Source: Synechococcus sp. PCC 7335
GTDB taxonomy: Bacteria; Cyanobacteriota; Cyanobacteriia; Phormidesmidales; Phormidesmidaceae
Assembly (NCBI RefSeq): GCF_000155595.1
Contig: NZ_DS989904.1
Span: 3,674,044 to 3,738,043, forward strand
Length of the DNA: 64,000 bases
Direction of reading: 5' to 3'
The position numbers and the translations under genes were made by a program. Positions within the stretch are counted from its first letter, which is position 1. Each line of letters opens with the position of its first letter. The notes under the pieces are model-generated. The model did not search any database, had not been told where the DNA came from, and saw nothing but the letters and a program-made list of their open reading frames with translations. Below, in pieces: positions 33,800 to 42,935 of this stretch.

Positions 33800-35398
33800 C
33801 TATCTCGTTTCAATAACTTGTACGGTTCCATCATCGCTTAAAATAACGCGCAGTATCAGACTATCGCTTTCTGAACTCGTCGCAAAGGAAGGGCGAGCAG
33901 TGCTCGGTAAGATGCGTTCACGCTGCTGCTCTGCCGCTTCACTAAATGCTGTAAAGCTAAGAATATCTCCTGTATCCGATAGCCTAAGTTCGTACAGCAG
34001 TATGCCTTCACTTCCCCCTTGCCAACGCTGCTGAAAATAAGTTTGCACCTGGCTCACTATCGGCATGGATTGTAGTGCAAGCTCTGCAGGCGGCAGATCG
34101 TTCGGAACGGCAATAGCTGTGCTTCGAGCACTATCATTAGGATCACTACCAAGAACGGCCTCGCCCTCAGCAGAATTAATATCTGCCGCTGATGTAGTTT
34201 CTTCTAGCATCTCTATCCTTGGGACTTCCTCAGATTGCTCAGCAAGCCGGGATGCACCAAACTCTGCAATAGCAGGGGATGGCGTGGTAGGGAGTATCTC
34301 TGTTTGGTTTTGAGCTAGGTCCTGCTCAGTCGAAGTAGGCGAAGGCGCGGCAGTCAGCGTCTGTGGAGCAGAAGGAGCTAAAGTCGCTGATTCATCAGTA
34401 GACGGTAGGGCTGAATTGTCTCCAAGTCCTACCTGTGTTCTAGATAGAGACTGAGCCGTTTGACCTGACGAAATGTTTGATGAAACGTCGGGTTGGGTGT
34501 CCTCAAATAGCGCTTTGGCTGACTGAGTTTCATCATCACTTAGTGGAAGGTTGGGCGAAGAATTAGACGAAAAGTTAGGCGAAGAATCAGGCAAAGCATT
34601 CGATGAAGTGTCGAGCGAAGAATCTGGCGAGATATCGTCTGCTTGAGCTTGTTCTAATAACTGTACGGTTTCTGGTTCAGATACGTCAGCGCGAATAGTT
34701 ACGTTATCTGCCGTCGCCACTTCTTGTAGCGTGGACTCTCTAGACCACAGCGCCGTAGTCAAGCCAACAGCAGCTAAAGCAGTGGCAGCAGCACTAGCCC
34801 ACAGCCTCATCCGTTTGCGCAATTTACGCGGAGACCGTATGACATTCGTAGAGGGGTCTACTCGGTTATCGCGAACCGGCTGTAACAAAATGACGTTCTC
34901 ACTGAGCTGTTCTGGCGCTATCGGGGGCAGCGTAACAACAGTCTGCTCATATTGGGTAAGAACTGTGTTGAGATCACAGAGTTGAAGATAGCTAAGTGGC
35001 TGTGGATACTCAAATTCTGGAGGGTACGCGCTCGTACGAGTACTAGATGAATCACTGTTAGATGGGTCATCGCTAGAAGAATCACTGCTAGATGAGTTAT
35101 TGCTAGATAGCCCGCCAAGAGCGGGAACGGCTAGCGTCTGACGGGTCCGAATCTGGATATATCGTGTGATTGATTGGAGCACCGTGCCATCCCCTTCAGC
35201 GACTAGTCTTGGAACTCCTCGGGCTTCGTTCGCATTAGGATCAACCGCACCATCCGCTAGCCATAGCTTGAACGTCAAGCTGTCGGCAACTAGCCGATCT
35301 GACCACTGCGATAACGCCGATGGTCGCGTAGTAACTTCCAAGATGCAGCTACCAGCAGTGGAACGTTGTTTCATTGGATTGGCAGTGGGAATAGCCAT
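33800..35398 (-). CDS. DUF4335 domain membrane protein with low-complexity linker
   Basis: Protein of 532 residues from the ATG at 35398 (the frame reaches a TTG at 35422). The N-terminal domain (about 1-150) matches DUF4335, with SCILEVTTRPSALSQWSDR and FEYPQPLSYLQLCDLNTVL. A single membrane helix follows near 200-222 (WASAAATALAAVGLTTALW). Then come about 200 Ser/Asp/Thr-rich residues with repeated SSNSSPN-like units. The C-terminal 90 residues (QVQTYFQQRWQGGSEGILLY) resemble a TonB-C-like fold. Function is unknown. It follows the LapA-like gene on the same strand. Confidence 0.75.
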   Translation of the reverse strand: MAIPTANPMKQRSTAGSCILEVTTRPSALSQWSDRLVADSLTFKLWLADGAVDPNANEARGVPRLVAEGDGTVLQSITRYIQIRTRQTLAVPALGGLSSNNSSSSDSSSDDPSNSDSSSTRTSAYPPEFEYPQPLSYLQLCDLNTVLTQYEQTVVTLPPIAPEQLSENVILLQPVRDNRVDPSTNVIRSPRKLRKRMRLWASAAATALAAVGLTTALWSRESTLQEVATADNVTIRADVSEPETVQLLEQAQADDISPDSSLDTSSNALPDSSPNFSSNSSPNLPLSDDETQSAKALFEDTQPDVSSNISSGQTAQSLSRTQVGLGDNSALPSTDESATLAPSAPQTLTAAPSPTSTEQDLAQNQTEILPTTPSPAIAEFGASRLAEQSEEVPRIEMLEETTSAADINSAEGEAVLGSDPNDSARSTAIAVPNDLPPAELALQSMPIVSQVQTYFQQRWQGGSEGILLYELRLSDTGDILSFTAFSEAAEQQRERILPSTARPSFATSSESDSLILRVILSDDGTVQVIETR

Positions 35399-35495
35399 GT
35401 AGAAACTGAACTTACCTATCAAACATACCTATCAAACAATAGTAGTGAGATAAAACATCATTCAGCGAGTTACTGATTTGGAAACAGCCGACCTC

Positions 35496-36641
35496 CTATG
35501 AATATCTATCGTCTTCTACCTCATCGAGCGGTTTAAGGGGAGGGATAATTACTTTGTAATCTGCTTCATAAACACCGTCTGGCCCGACTTCGTCAGTTGC
35601 TCTGTCTAAGTCTATGTCATCCTCCTCAGGTAGATAGTCATCCTCTGCCCAAGGCGGTTCGCCCCTTCCATACAGGCTGTCACCATAAATTCGTTTGCTG
35701 CTAGGTTGAGCAGAGCCAGTTTGCTCTAGATCATCATAGCCATCGTCAAAGTTCTCCCAGCCGTGTTCTAGTTCATCCCCATAGGGCTCAGCGTAGTAGG
35801 ACTCTGGGTAAGACTTTGGGGCTTCTGCTGACGGATAGTATCCCTCATTTTGATTGTTCCAGCCGCTAGCGATGTCGTCAGCTATTCGCCCTACGTTAGT
35901 ACCAGCATTCTTACTAAATCTGAATAGGTTATCAATGCCTTCTTCGACTACTGAGGGTTTGATCGCTTCCCAGTCGTTGATTTGTTCGACGGTTCGCCTC
36001 TCGCCCCAGTCGTCTCCAATTGGTCGCCCATCTTCTTGCTTTCTGCTTGCGCGCCCTTTTCCACCTGAACTTTCACTCACCATCCCTTCTGGAGCAGAGC
36101 CCTTTTTGGTGAAGGGCAAGTTGCTCTTCAATGAATCGACAAATGTGCTACCAGAAAGAGGATTCAAGTTACTTTGCGATTCATTTACTTCCGCTGTTGA
36201 ACTTTGAGCTGTTGAACTATGGTAAATATCTCTGGGTGAATCTTGAGGAATAGGCGGGCGATCGCCTTCCACTGCAGTCTCACCAATAGGAGTATCTGAA
36301 ACAAAGGCGTCCGAAGCATAGCCGCCATAAGCATCAGTGGGCGGATAAGACGAGGGTGCTACAGTCGGGTTTGAAGGTAAGCTACTAGGGTCAGAATCAG
36401 GGTAGGGCACCCGCCGACCCATTGGCCTATATTTGCTCTCCGGCGGGCGCCGCCAGCCTACAAGCCCATATAGTAATAGGGTAATCAGCGCGCCGATACA
36501 TACCGTAATCGCTAGCAGCAAACCAAAAGGCACAGCAGGAAAGCTACCACCTAAGAAATTAAGGGCAATCAGCGTGCTGTTTTGAACAGCTATAACGATC
36601 AAAACAGCAATAGGTAGCAGTAGGATAATCAAACGGAACAT
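35496..36641 (-). CDS. LapA-domain (DUF1049) membrane protein with long acidic tail
   Basis: Protein of 381 residues. Two membrane helices at 1-22 (LIILLLPIAVLIVIAVQNS) and 38-62 (FGLLLAITVCIGALITLLLY) form the LapA/DUF1049 module. The remaining 310 residues are disordered, rich in Ser, Pro, Asp and Tyr, with the acidic end YLPEEDDIDLDRATDE. LapA-domain proteins are linked to lipopolysaccharide assembly in proteobacteria, but the tail here is unlike theirs. The tail probably faces the cytoplasm. It is 97 bases upstream of the DUF4335 gene and could be co-transcribed. Confidence 0.75.
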   Translation of the reverse strand: MFRLIILLLPIAVLIVIAVQNSTLIALNFLGGSFPAVPFGLLLAITVCIGALITLLLYGLVGWRRPPESKYRPMGRRVPYPDSDPSSLPSNPTVAPSSYPPTDAYGGYASDAFVSDTPIGETAVEGDRPPIPQDSPRDIYHSSTAQSSTAEVNESQSNLNPLSGSTFVDSLKSNLPFTKKGSAPEGMVSESSGGKGRASRKQEDGRPIGDDWGERRTVEQINDWEAIKPSVVEEGIDNLFRFSKNAGTNVGRIADDIASGWNNQNEGYYPSAEAPKSYPESYYAEPYGDELEHGWENFDDGYDDLEQTGSAQPSSKRIYGDSLYGRGEPPWAEDDYLPEEDDIDLDRATDEVGPDGVYEADYKVIIPPLKPLDEVEDDRYS

Positions 36642-36695
36642 GGTTGAGTATCTCCAAAGTAGGTACCAGCACTAGATGCTAATTTTGGACACTGA

Positions 36696-36791
36696 CCCTC
36701 AAACGTTGGCCCCCTCAAACGTCTGCGTAGAGCACCGTTGACCTAGAGCACTGTTAATATAGAGCACCATTGGCGCAGAGCACTCACACCA
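36696..36791. repeat. Array of six 16-bp units
   Basis: Two units starting CCCTCAAACGT (36696-36711 and 36712-36727) run straight into four units built on TAGAGCAC (36728-36743, 36744-36759, 36760-36775, 36776-36791). Both families share the 16-bp period though their sequences differ. The array lies between ubiX and the LapA-like gene. Confidence 0.8.
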
Positions 36792-36796
36792 CACGT

Positions 36797-37444
36797 TTAC
36801 TTTCCTTTCCATCGACGCAGTGGAACACAGTCGATAGCAAGCTGATCTAGGGCTCTAGCGACTACAAAGTCAACTAGGTCATCGATAGTCTGCGGCTGAT
36901 GATACCAGGCGGGTATAGCTGGCACAATTCGAACGCCAGCCTCAGCTAGTGCGGTCAAGTTGCGTAGATGGATCAGGCTAAAGGGCGTCTCTCTTGGAAC
37001 CACGATCAGCGGACGGCCTTCTTTGATCTGTACATCTGCTGCCCGCTCTAGCAGATCTGAGCTCAGGCCCGATGCCAGCTTGCCGACTGTGCTCATGCTA
37101 CAGGGTATTACAATCATACCGCGTGCCCGATAGGAACCACTGGCAATGCTTGCCCCAACATTTCCCCATGCATGGCAGCGCAATTCGCCAGCGATAGGAA
37201 CATCGGCCTGCTTTCGCCACCAGTCTTGCTGTTGGTCTGTATTGGTAGGCATCGGCGTACCGTGCTCTTGCTGCCAAACTTGCTGTGAGGCCCGTGATGC
37301 AACTAGTTCAACGGAATAACCAGCGCTAAGTAGGTGCTTTAGGGTGCGGATGGCGTAGATCATGCCAGAAGCACCGCTGATACCGAGGATAAGGGGTTGT
37401 GAGACAGTCGGGAAATGAGATGATGAGAGAGAAGAGTTAGTCAC
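36797..37444 (-). CDS. ubiX: Flavin prenyltransferase UbiX
   Basis: UbiX/Pad1 family enzyme of 215 residues that attaches dimethylallyl phosphate to FMN to make the prenyl-FMN cofactor of UbiD decarboxylases. Family motifs are LGISGASGMIYAIRTL near the N-terminus, IPCSMSTVGKLASGLSSDLL, and VVPRETPFSLIHLRNL. The start is GTG at 37444, only 8 bases after the stop of rnr, so the pair is an operon. In cyanobacteria the pathway served is plastoquinone synthesis. Confidence 0.93.
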   Translation of the reverse strand: MTNSSLSSSHFPTVSQPLILGISGASGMIYAIRTLKHLLSAGYSVELVASRASQQVWQQEHGTPMPTNTDQQQDWWRKQADVPIAGELRCHAWGNVGASIASGSYRARGMIVIPCSMSTVGKLASGLSSDLLERAADVQIKEGRPLIVVPRETPFSLIHLRNLTALAEAGVRIVPAIPAWYHQPQTIDDLVDFVVARALDQLAIDCVPLRRWKGK

Positions 37445-37452
37445 TTGTTGTT

Positions 37453-39792
37453 CTATTCTTCTTCGCCAAGTTCGCTGTCCTCTTCACTAGCTTCGCTACC
37501 ACCTCCAACAGCAACAAGGTCAATTTGCTGCCGGTAGTAGTCAACACTTTTGACTTCGACTTCAACGTGATCGCCCAGTCGATACTGCTGACGATTTTTC
37601 CGACCTACCAGCTTCTGCTGCCTAGAGCGATACTCATACCAATCATCTTTTAGCGAGCTGACATGGACCAGTCCCTCTACTAGTAGCTCTTCTAATTCCA
37701 CAAAGAACCCATAGGACTGTACGCCAGTAATCAGACCATGGAAAACCTCACCTGTGTGCGCCTGCATAAAGGCTGCTTTTTTCAATCCTTCTAGATCTGA
37801 TTCGGCATCTTGAGTGATCCGTTCGCGTTCGGTCAGCTTAATTGGAGCACGTGTGAGCTGTTCTTCCATCTCCTGCTGAACAGCAGGCGGCAAGACACTC
37901 CAGTTAATCTTACCGTGGCAAGAGCTGTGACGAAGATTGACGCGGTCTTTAGATCGAGTAGAGCGGCGATCGCGCCCGTGTTTGAAGACTGCGTGCAGCA
38001 GGCGATGAACTAGCAGATCTGGATAGCGCCGTACGGGGGAGGCAAAATGCGTATAGGCATCATCGATAGCCAAGCCAAAGTGAGGACCGGGCCGAGCGCT
38101 ATACAAAGCGGGCTTCAAAGTAGCCAACAGCAGATAAGTTAATACCTTCTCAGACTTAGAGGCTTTGAACTGCTCAGTAAAATTTCTGTAGTCACTGGGA
38201 GCTACCTGCTCGACATCTTCTAGCTGAAGGTCGATTTCCATATTATTAGCTAGCTTCACTAGCTCTTGGACATCAGCTAGTTCTGGCGTTCGGTGAACCC
38301 GATAGAGTCCTGGAATGCCCAGCTCTTTGATGTGTCTTGCGACCAGTTGGTTTGCCAGCAGCATAAATTCGGTCACGATGATCCTAGCGGGCATATGGTC
38401 AGAGACTACCATCGCACCAAAGGAACCTTCGTCGTCGTATTGAAACTTAGGCGAAAGGTATTCAGCTAGCTCTTCTGCTTCAGGGGGAAACTCATGCTGA
38501 GGTAGATTCAATTCAAAAGAGCCTCGCTCATGACGGCGCTGCTTCACCTCCTGAGATAGCTGATACAAGCTGTCAATTAGATCCATGACTGGCTCGAATT
38601 CTTCGATGTCGTCAGGGCTGAATCCTAGTTTTTCTAGCTCTTCGTCCTCTTCTCGAACTAAAATCGCCTGAGCTTGGTCATAGGTAAGCTGGTGACTCAC
38701 TTGGATGACACTAGGCTGAATCTCATACTCAAGCACCTGGCCATCGTCATCCATCGTGATCAATATAGAGATTGCCAGCCTGTCCTTATCGGGAACTAGC
38801 GCGCATAGCGCATTCGGAATGGGTGGTGGCAGCATTGGAACAATTTCATCACCAAGATAAACTGCCATTCCTCTAGATCTAGCAGTCCGATCAATGACGT
38901 CGTTGGGCTGAACATAGTGCGCCACATCAGAAACATGAATGCCCAGTCGACGATAGCCATCGTCTGTGATATCTAGGCTAATCGCATCATCGATCACCTT
39001 GGCATTTGATCCATCAATAGTCAGCGCGGCATGTTCTGTTAGATCCACACGGCCTTTAATGTCTGACTTTCGAACCCGATTAGGTAGGCCACGTGCGGCT
39101 ATGAAAACTTCTTCTGAAAAGATCCGAGGTAAATCGTGTTTGCAGTAAACAATATCTACATCAGCTGCGTCTTCAGCATCACTGCCTAGAATTCGAGAAA
39201 CTTTACCTTGCGGTGGGTGTTGCGCAATTGGGTAGCGGGTGATTTCAACGTGAATCAGGTGATCGATAGCTTCGCTCAGATCTTCTTCGCTTTCGGCAAT
39301 ATCTAGTTCGAATAGTAGTCTGTCATCTAGAGGAATCGCTTTAAACTTGTCTGCTGCCGTTTCGGCCGCTTTTACTTTGGCAAGAACGGACTCATTTGCT
39401 CTTTCTAATATCAGCTTAACTTCGCCTTCGGGGCTACGTCGTCTACTGCCATCTTTAGTAACTTGGACTAGAACGCGATCGCCGTTCCAGGCCGTATTTA
39501 GCTGAGATTCTCGTACATAGATGTCATCTGCACCTTCCTCATCTTGAATCGCAAAGCAAAATCCTTTACTAGAGCACCTCAGCTTGCCTTCTATGACATC
39601 TTCATTCTCTATTTTTCGATACTTTCCACGAGACTTCTCTAAAACGTTGGTGCGCTCTAGAGCGGTGAGCGCTATGTGCAAGTCTCGTACTGCTTCTTCG
39701 GTATTACAGTTGAGCTTTTTCTCTAAAGTTTTGACGGCAACTAATTTATCATCAGATAAGTTAGCTAAAAGTGACGCAATCGAAAATTCCAT
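37453..39792 (-). CDS. rnr: Ribonuclease R / RNase II family exoribonuclease
   Basis: 3'-5' exoribonuclease of 779 residues. The N-terminal cold-shock/OB region has GFCFAIQDEEGADDIYVRE. The RNB catalytic domain carries the Asp cluster in NAKVIDDAISLDITDDG and later AIDDAYTHFASPVRRYPDLL. A C-terminal S1 domain has GEVFHGLITGVQSYGFFVEL. The end is acidic (SEASEEDSELGEEE). It degrades structured RNA in the cytoplasm. Length and the S1 domain favour RNase R over RNase II. ubiX follows after 8 bases. Confidence 0.92.
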   Translation of the reverse strand: MEFSIASLLANLSDDKLVAVKTLEKKLNCNTEEAVRDLHIALTALERTNVLEKSRGKYRKIENEDVIEGKLRCSSKGFCFAIQDEEGADDIYVRESQLNTAWNGDRVLVQVTKDGSRRRSPEGEVKLILERANESVLAKVKAAETAADKFKAIPLDDRLLFELDIAESEEDLSEAIDHLIHVEITRYPIAQHPPQGKVSRILGSDAEDAADVDIVYCKHDLPRIFSEEVFIAARGLPNRVRKSDIKGRVDLTEHAALTIDGSNAKVIDDAISLDITDDGYRRLGIHVSDVAHYVQPNDVIDRTARSRGMAVYLGDEIVPMLPPPIPNALCALVPDKDRLAISILITMDDDGQVLEYEIQPSVIQVSHQLTYDQAQAILVREEDEELEKLGFSPDDIEEFEPVMDLIDSLYQLSQEVKQRRHERGSFELNLPQHEFPPEAEELAEYLSPKFQYDDEGSFGAMVVSDHMPARIIVTEFMLLANQLVARHIKELGIPGLYRVHRTPELADVQELVKLANNMEIDLQLEDVEQVAPSDYRNFTEQFKASKSEKVLTYLLLATLKPALYSARPGPHFGLAIDDAYTHFASPVRRYPDLLVHRLLHAVFKHGRDRRSTRSKDRVNLRHSSCHGKINWSVLPPAVQQEMEEQLTRAPIKLTERERITQDAESDLEGLKKAAFMQAHTGEVFHGLITGVQSYGFFVELEELLVEGLVHVSSLKDDWYEYRSRQQKLVGRKNRQQYRLGDHVEVEVKSVDYYRQQIDLVAVGGGSEASEEDSELGEEE

Positions 39793-39994
39793 GTAGCGAT
39801 GAATCCTTGAGTGAATCCGTTAAGATCTCAGATAGTAAAGCTAATTGTTTCTAACAGCCCAAAATCAAGAAAATAGTAGGCAAACGCTTAGCTAATCTTG
39901 GCAAACCGGTTAATAAACTAATTAGTGAGCAGAGCTGATAGAGCAAAACGGATTGAAAGTAGCATTTTTGATCAGGTTATTGTGATACCAAACG

Positions 39995-40024
39995 CTGTGG
40001 TTCAAAATACTGTGGTTCAAGATC
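39995..40024. repeat. 15-bp tandem duplication
   Basis: CTGTGGTTCAAAATA (39995-40009) is followed by CTGTGGTTCAAGATC (40010-40024). Twelve of the 15 positions agree, including the first 11. Confidence 0.75.
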
Positions 40025-40195
40025 AAGATCTACAGGTCATGAACTTAAGCGAAGCCTATCAAATTGACTTAAGACTAAACCACCTAGACTGAACTTATCC
40101 AAAGTACATTTTCTATCCTATAGCCCTCTTATGGTTCCGTACTAGGTTAATACTGTCAAATACCTAGTATAGTAGAACCTCTCTAATGCCCTTCA

Positions 40196-40262
40196 CTGTA
40201 GTCTATTTACTGTAGTCTATTTGCCGTAATCTATCTACAAAGCTGTCCCACAAAGCTGTCGG
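40196..40262. repeat. Two adjacent tandem arrays (14 bp x3, 13 bp x2)
   Basis: CTGTAGTCTATTTA at 40196-40209 and a near copy at 40210-40223 are followed by a degenerate third copy to 40236. Then ACAAAGCTGTC occurs with a 13-bp period at 40237-40249 and 40250-40262. Two different units duplicated side by side suggest a locally slippage-prone spacer. Confidence 0.8.
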
Positions 40263-40425
40263 AGCGATCAATTTGTTCACCTTGATTGCGCACTTGTAGC
40301 CGCTAGAACCTTTATGTAGAGCAGACTGATATTGAGCGGGCTAGGCAACGTGAAGCGTCGAATGCAATCCGACGTTACTCCATCTCTATCTATAGAGCTT
40401 AGTGTTCGAAACCTAGCGTTCAACG

Positions 40426-41313
40426 CTAATTACGCTCACCGGTGACAACAAAGCTAACTCTTCTACCAACATTAGTGGCATGATCAGCGATGCGTTCTAG
40501 GGCACGAATCACTAACACTAGCAGGACAATTGGTTCTACGGAACCTACTACAAACGGTGTACTGACTAGCTGCTGATATAGTCGTTCGTAGTCGTCATCA
40601 ACGATATCGTCCTTGCGCTTGAGTTCCGTACCTGCTTCTGAGTCGAGTTCTGAGAGCGATCGCAAGCATAGTGCCACCATAGAGCGGCATCTATCTAACA
40701 TGACGCCAATTTGATGCATGGACTCATGAGCAGGGTATGGAAACAGCTTGATCGCAGAATTTCCAATACTTTTGCTATAGTCTCCGATTCTCTCTAAGTC
40801 GCGTACTATCTGCATAAACGCGCTGACTAGCCGTAGGTCTTGTGTGACTGGCGCCTCTAAATTCAGGAGATTTGTGCAATCTACTTCAATCTGGCGATAG
40901 AGAGCATCGATCTCTCTATCCTGGATAGGAAGTCGTTTGGCGGCGTCCAGGTTGCGATCACATAAGGCCTCTTTGGCTAGAAAGCAAGAATTTTCAACCA
41001 GTGCGCCCATCTTTAGAACTTCTCGCTGCACTCGAATAATTTTACGATCTAGGCTAGAGCGACTAATAAAGGGTGTTGTCTTGGGTATAGGCTGATCGAA
41101 ATCAGCCACCGTGGGGCTACTTTCCTGTGTGTTCCCAGGGCTAATCGCACTGCTCTTATTGAGAGTATCTTCGTCGTCAAAGTTGTTGGTTCGACTAAGA
41201 CTGTTTTCGATCACCATAGAAGAAGGCCTTTTATTAGCCGTCAGCCGGCTTTGATTATCAGCGTTTGAAAAAACAGCACCTGTAGGAAGAGAAGTGGAAA
41301 AATAATCTTTCAT
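40426..41313 (-). CDS. phoU: PhoU phosphate-signalling protein
   Basis: Protein of 295 residues. The two three-helix PhoU repeats occupy about 80-290. The first carries the metal-binding text LVSAFMQIVRDLERIGDYSK and the second VIRALERIADHATNVGRRV, which is diagnostic. The first 75 residues are a disordered extension not found in the roughly 220-residue bacterial PhoU; starts inside it, such as MVIENSLS, cannot be excluded. PhoU links the PstSCAB transporter to the PhoR-type kinase and damps the phosphate-starvation response. No pst genes are nearby. Confidence 0.9.
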   Translation of the reverse strand: MKDYFSTSLPTGAVFSNADNQSRLTANKRPSSMVIENSLSRTNNFDDEDTLNKSSAISPGNTQESSPTVADFDQPIPKTTPFISRSSLDRKIIRVQREVLKMGALVENSCFLAKEALCDRNLDAAKRLPIQDREIDALYRQIEVDCTNLLNLEAPVTQDLRLVSAFMQIVRDLERIGDYSKSIGNSAIKLFPYPAHESMHQIGVMLDRCRSMVALCLRSLSELDSEAGTELKRKDDIVDDDYERLYQQLVSTPFVVGSVEPIVLLVLVIRALERIADHATNVGRRVSFVVTGERN

Positions 41314-41798
41314 GATAGAGGGTGGTGCTAACTTGAATTTTTGTTAAAAGGGAAGGATTTATAACTAACCTATGGATGAAGTTTCTATCGCTAGATCGCA
41401 GAATGTAGCAGAGACATGAGCTTGCATGAGTTGCAGTCATCGGACTTTCATGTTTGCCTATTCGCTTGTTTTATGCTTCGCGTTGGGTTCTAGTGTAGTC
41501 TTTTCTTACTAGACTTTTCATACTAGATATAGTGGGAATATAGCGGGGCCTTGCATAGAGGCTGTTGTTCAGACAACACGTCGTCTAAGATGACATCAGT
41601 GTCTAAGATGACATTAGTCCATTAAAGGATGCTCAGAAGAATACTCAGAGTCAGAAGAGAAAGAGCCACAGTAAAAAGATGCGGTCCAACCAGGCGGGTG
41701 TGTAACAGTTAGTAAACAATGAGGCTGTCTACACGCCACTTTAGGAAACAATCGTAGAAGTATTACCTTATTTTTAGGAAAGAAGGATAGTAATCACT
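41314..41798. other. Spacer phoU / psaM with an 18-bp tandem repeat
   Basis: GTCTAAGATGACATCAGT (41583-41600) is repeated with one change at 41601-41618. The rest, between divergent phoU and psaM, should hold both promoters; no further motif was recognised. Confidence 0.75.
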
Positions 41799-41894
41799 AT
41801 GGCATTATCTGACTCTCAGATCTTTTTGGCACTCGCTCTAGCACTCATTCCTGGATTTCTAGCATTACGTTTGGCGACTGAACTTTATAAGTAG
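41799..41894 (+). CDS. psaM: Photosystem I reaction centre subunit XII (PsaM)
   Basis: A 31-codon gene too short for usual gene finding. It starts MALSDSQIFLALALALIP and ends RLATELYK, which is the PsaM pattern: one transmembrane helix with a short charged end. PsaM is a small thylakoid subunit of photosystem I located near the trimer interface. GAAGGA lies about 10 bases before the ATG. A strong hairpin follows 215 bases downstream (42109-42151), so it appears monocistronic with a long 3' region. Confidence 0.92.
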   Translation: MALSDSQIFLALALALIPGFLALRLATELYK

Positions 41895-42431
41895 TCTTCC
41901 TGCCACAGGGCTGTCAGCCTGTAAACAAGCTCACTGAACTTGGCATACGGCCATATTTACCAGTGACTGTGAGGTTAGAGTATATGGTCTTTGGGTTTCT
42001 GCTCATATACTCCAGATAGGATACTCAGATAGGTCACCTAGGCAGGTTGACTAAGGTAGCTCATGTAAAATCTACCAGCTTAATAACGTGGATATAGCCT
42101 GAACGCATAACTCCCCTCTAGTAGCTGCAATGAAGTTACCAGAGGGGAGTTTTCTGCTATTGCTATTCAGGCTACTCGTGTTTTCTAGGTGGCTGTAACA
42201 AAAGACGTTGTTTAGTCAATGAGAAGCTATTCTTGAAAAGAATTTATAGGCAGTCCTATCTAGGGGGTGATGTGGGTAAGGTCTACAAAAAGAAAAAAGA
42301 GTTTAGGAGAGCTTGGAAAACGATAAGAAATTGTCCATAATGTGCTCAATTATTGTGTAAGTGGTTCTCCGGACGATACTATTTGCGCTTTTTTGCTATA
42401 GTCAACTCGCTATTTTGGTAATCACCGCTTT
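41895..42431. other. psaM 3' region and promoter of the next gene
   Basis: The 537-bp spacer holds the psaM terminator candidate at 42109-42151. The stretch 41895-42108 is long for a 3' untranslated region and could hide a small RNA, but I see no recognised RNA family. Confidence 0.5.
42109..42151 (+). terminator. Strong hairpin terminator, probably of psaM
   Basis: AACTCCCCTCT at 42109-42119 pairs perfectly over 11 bp with AGAGGGGAGTT at 42141-42151. The right arm runs into TTTTCTG. Confidence 0.75.
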
Positions 42432-42842
42432 ATGAATGCTAATAGGCGCCCGATTCCTTCTTCATCGCCAGAGTCTCTTTCACCAATTCCTCCTAAAATA
42501 GCTCGTTCAACCCAGTCTCGCCGTTCTTATCGGCGGCAAGGCACTTTCAGCAGGGGGAAGGCGATCGCACTAGAGTCTTCGGTTCAGCTCACCATCAATG
42601 TGTTGCTGGCTATTATTGCTATCACTTCAATTGCTAACCTAGTACCCTATCTCCGGGCTCGCCAAGCAAAGTTAAGTACTTTGCAAGAGTCTGTGGCTCA
42701 AGCTGAAGAGAAAAACGCTAAGCTGCGATCGCAGTTTGACCGTAACTTTGATCCCGCCCAAGCCTCACAAATTATGCAAGAGCAAAGCGGTAGGGGCTAT
42801 CCAAACCAGAAGAAAGTCATCTGGACTAAGCCACTAGATTAA
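42432..42842 (+). CDS. Single-pass membrane protein with coiled coil
   Basis: Protein of 136 residues. A basic, disordered N-terminus (1-45) precedes one membrane helix (about 50-70: VQLTINVLLAIIAITSIANL) and a coiled coil (about 76-100: KLSTLQESVAQAEEKNAKL). The C-terminus ends KVIWTKPLD. The topology resembles small divisome proteins such as FtsL/FtsB/DivIC, but no sequence signature supports that. It is 93 bases upstream of ribBA on the same strand. Confidence 0.7.
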   Translation: MNANRRPIPSSSPESLSPIPPKIARSTQSRRSYRRQGTFSRGKAIALESSVQLTINVLLAIIAITSIANLVPYLRARQAKLSTLQESVAQAEEKNAKLRSQFDRNFDPAQASQIMQEQSGRGYPNQKKVIWTKPLD

Positions 42843-42935
42843 AGGTCTCATTCCAGTTCCATAACTGCTGTGAATAAGTAACCCTGGCGATACAATCGAA
42901 AAGAAAGACTTTTCTAGATTGTATAAGGAACGCCC

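Larger units (their letters stand above)
39793..40425. other. 633-bp spacer with several tandem repeats
   Basis: No gene is supported. Besides the repeats listed separately, TACTAGGT (40140-40147) and ACCTAGTA (40162-40169) form an 8-bp inverted repeat with a 14-base loop. The rnr promoter should lie at the left end. Confidence 0.6.

Noticed and set aside
36696..36791. CRISPR-like array
   Set aside because: Units are contiguous with no spacers, degenerate, only 16 bp long, and no cas genes are present.
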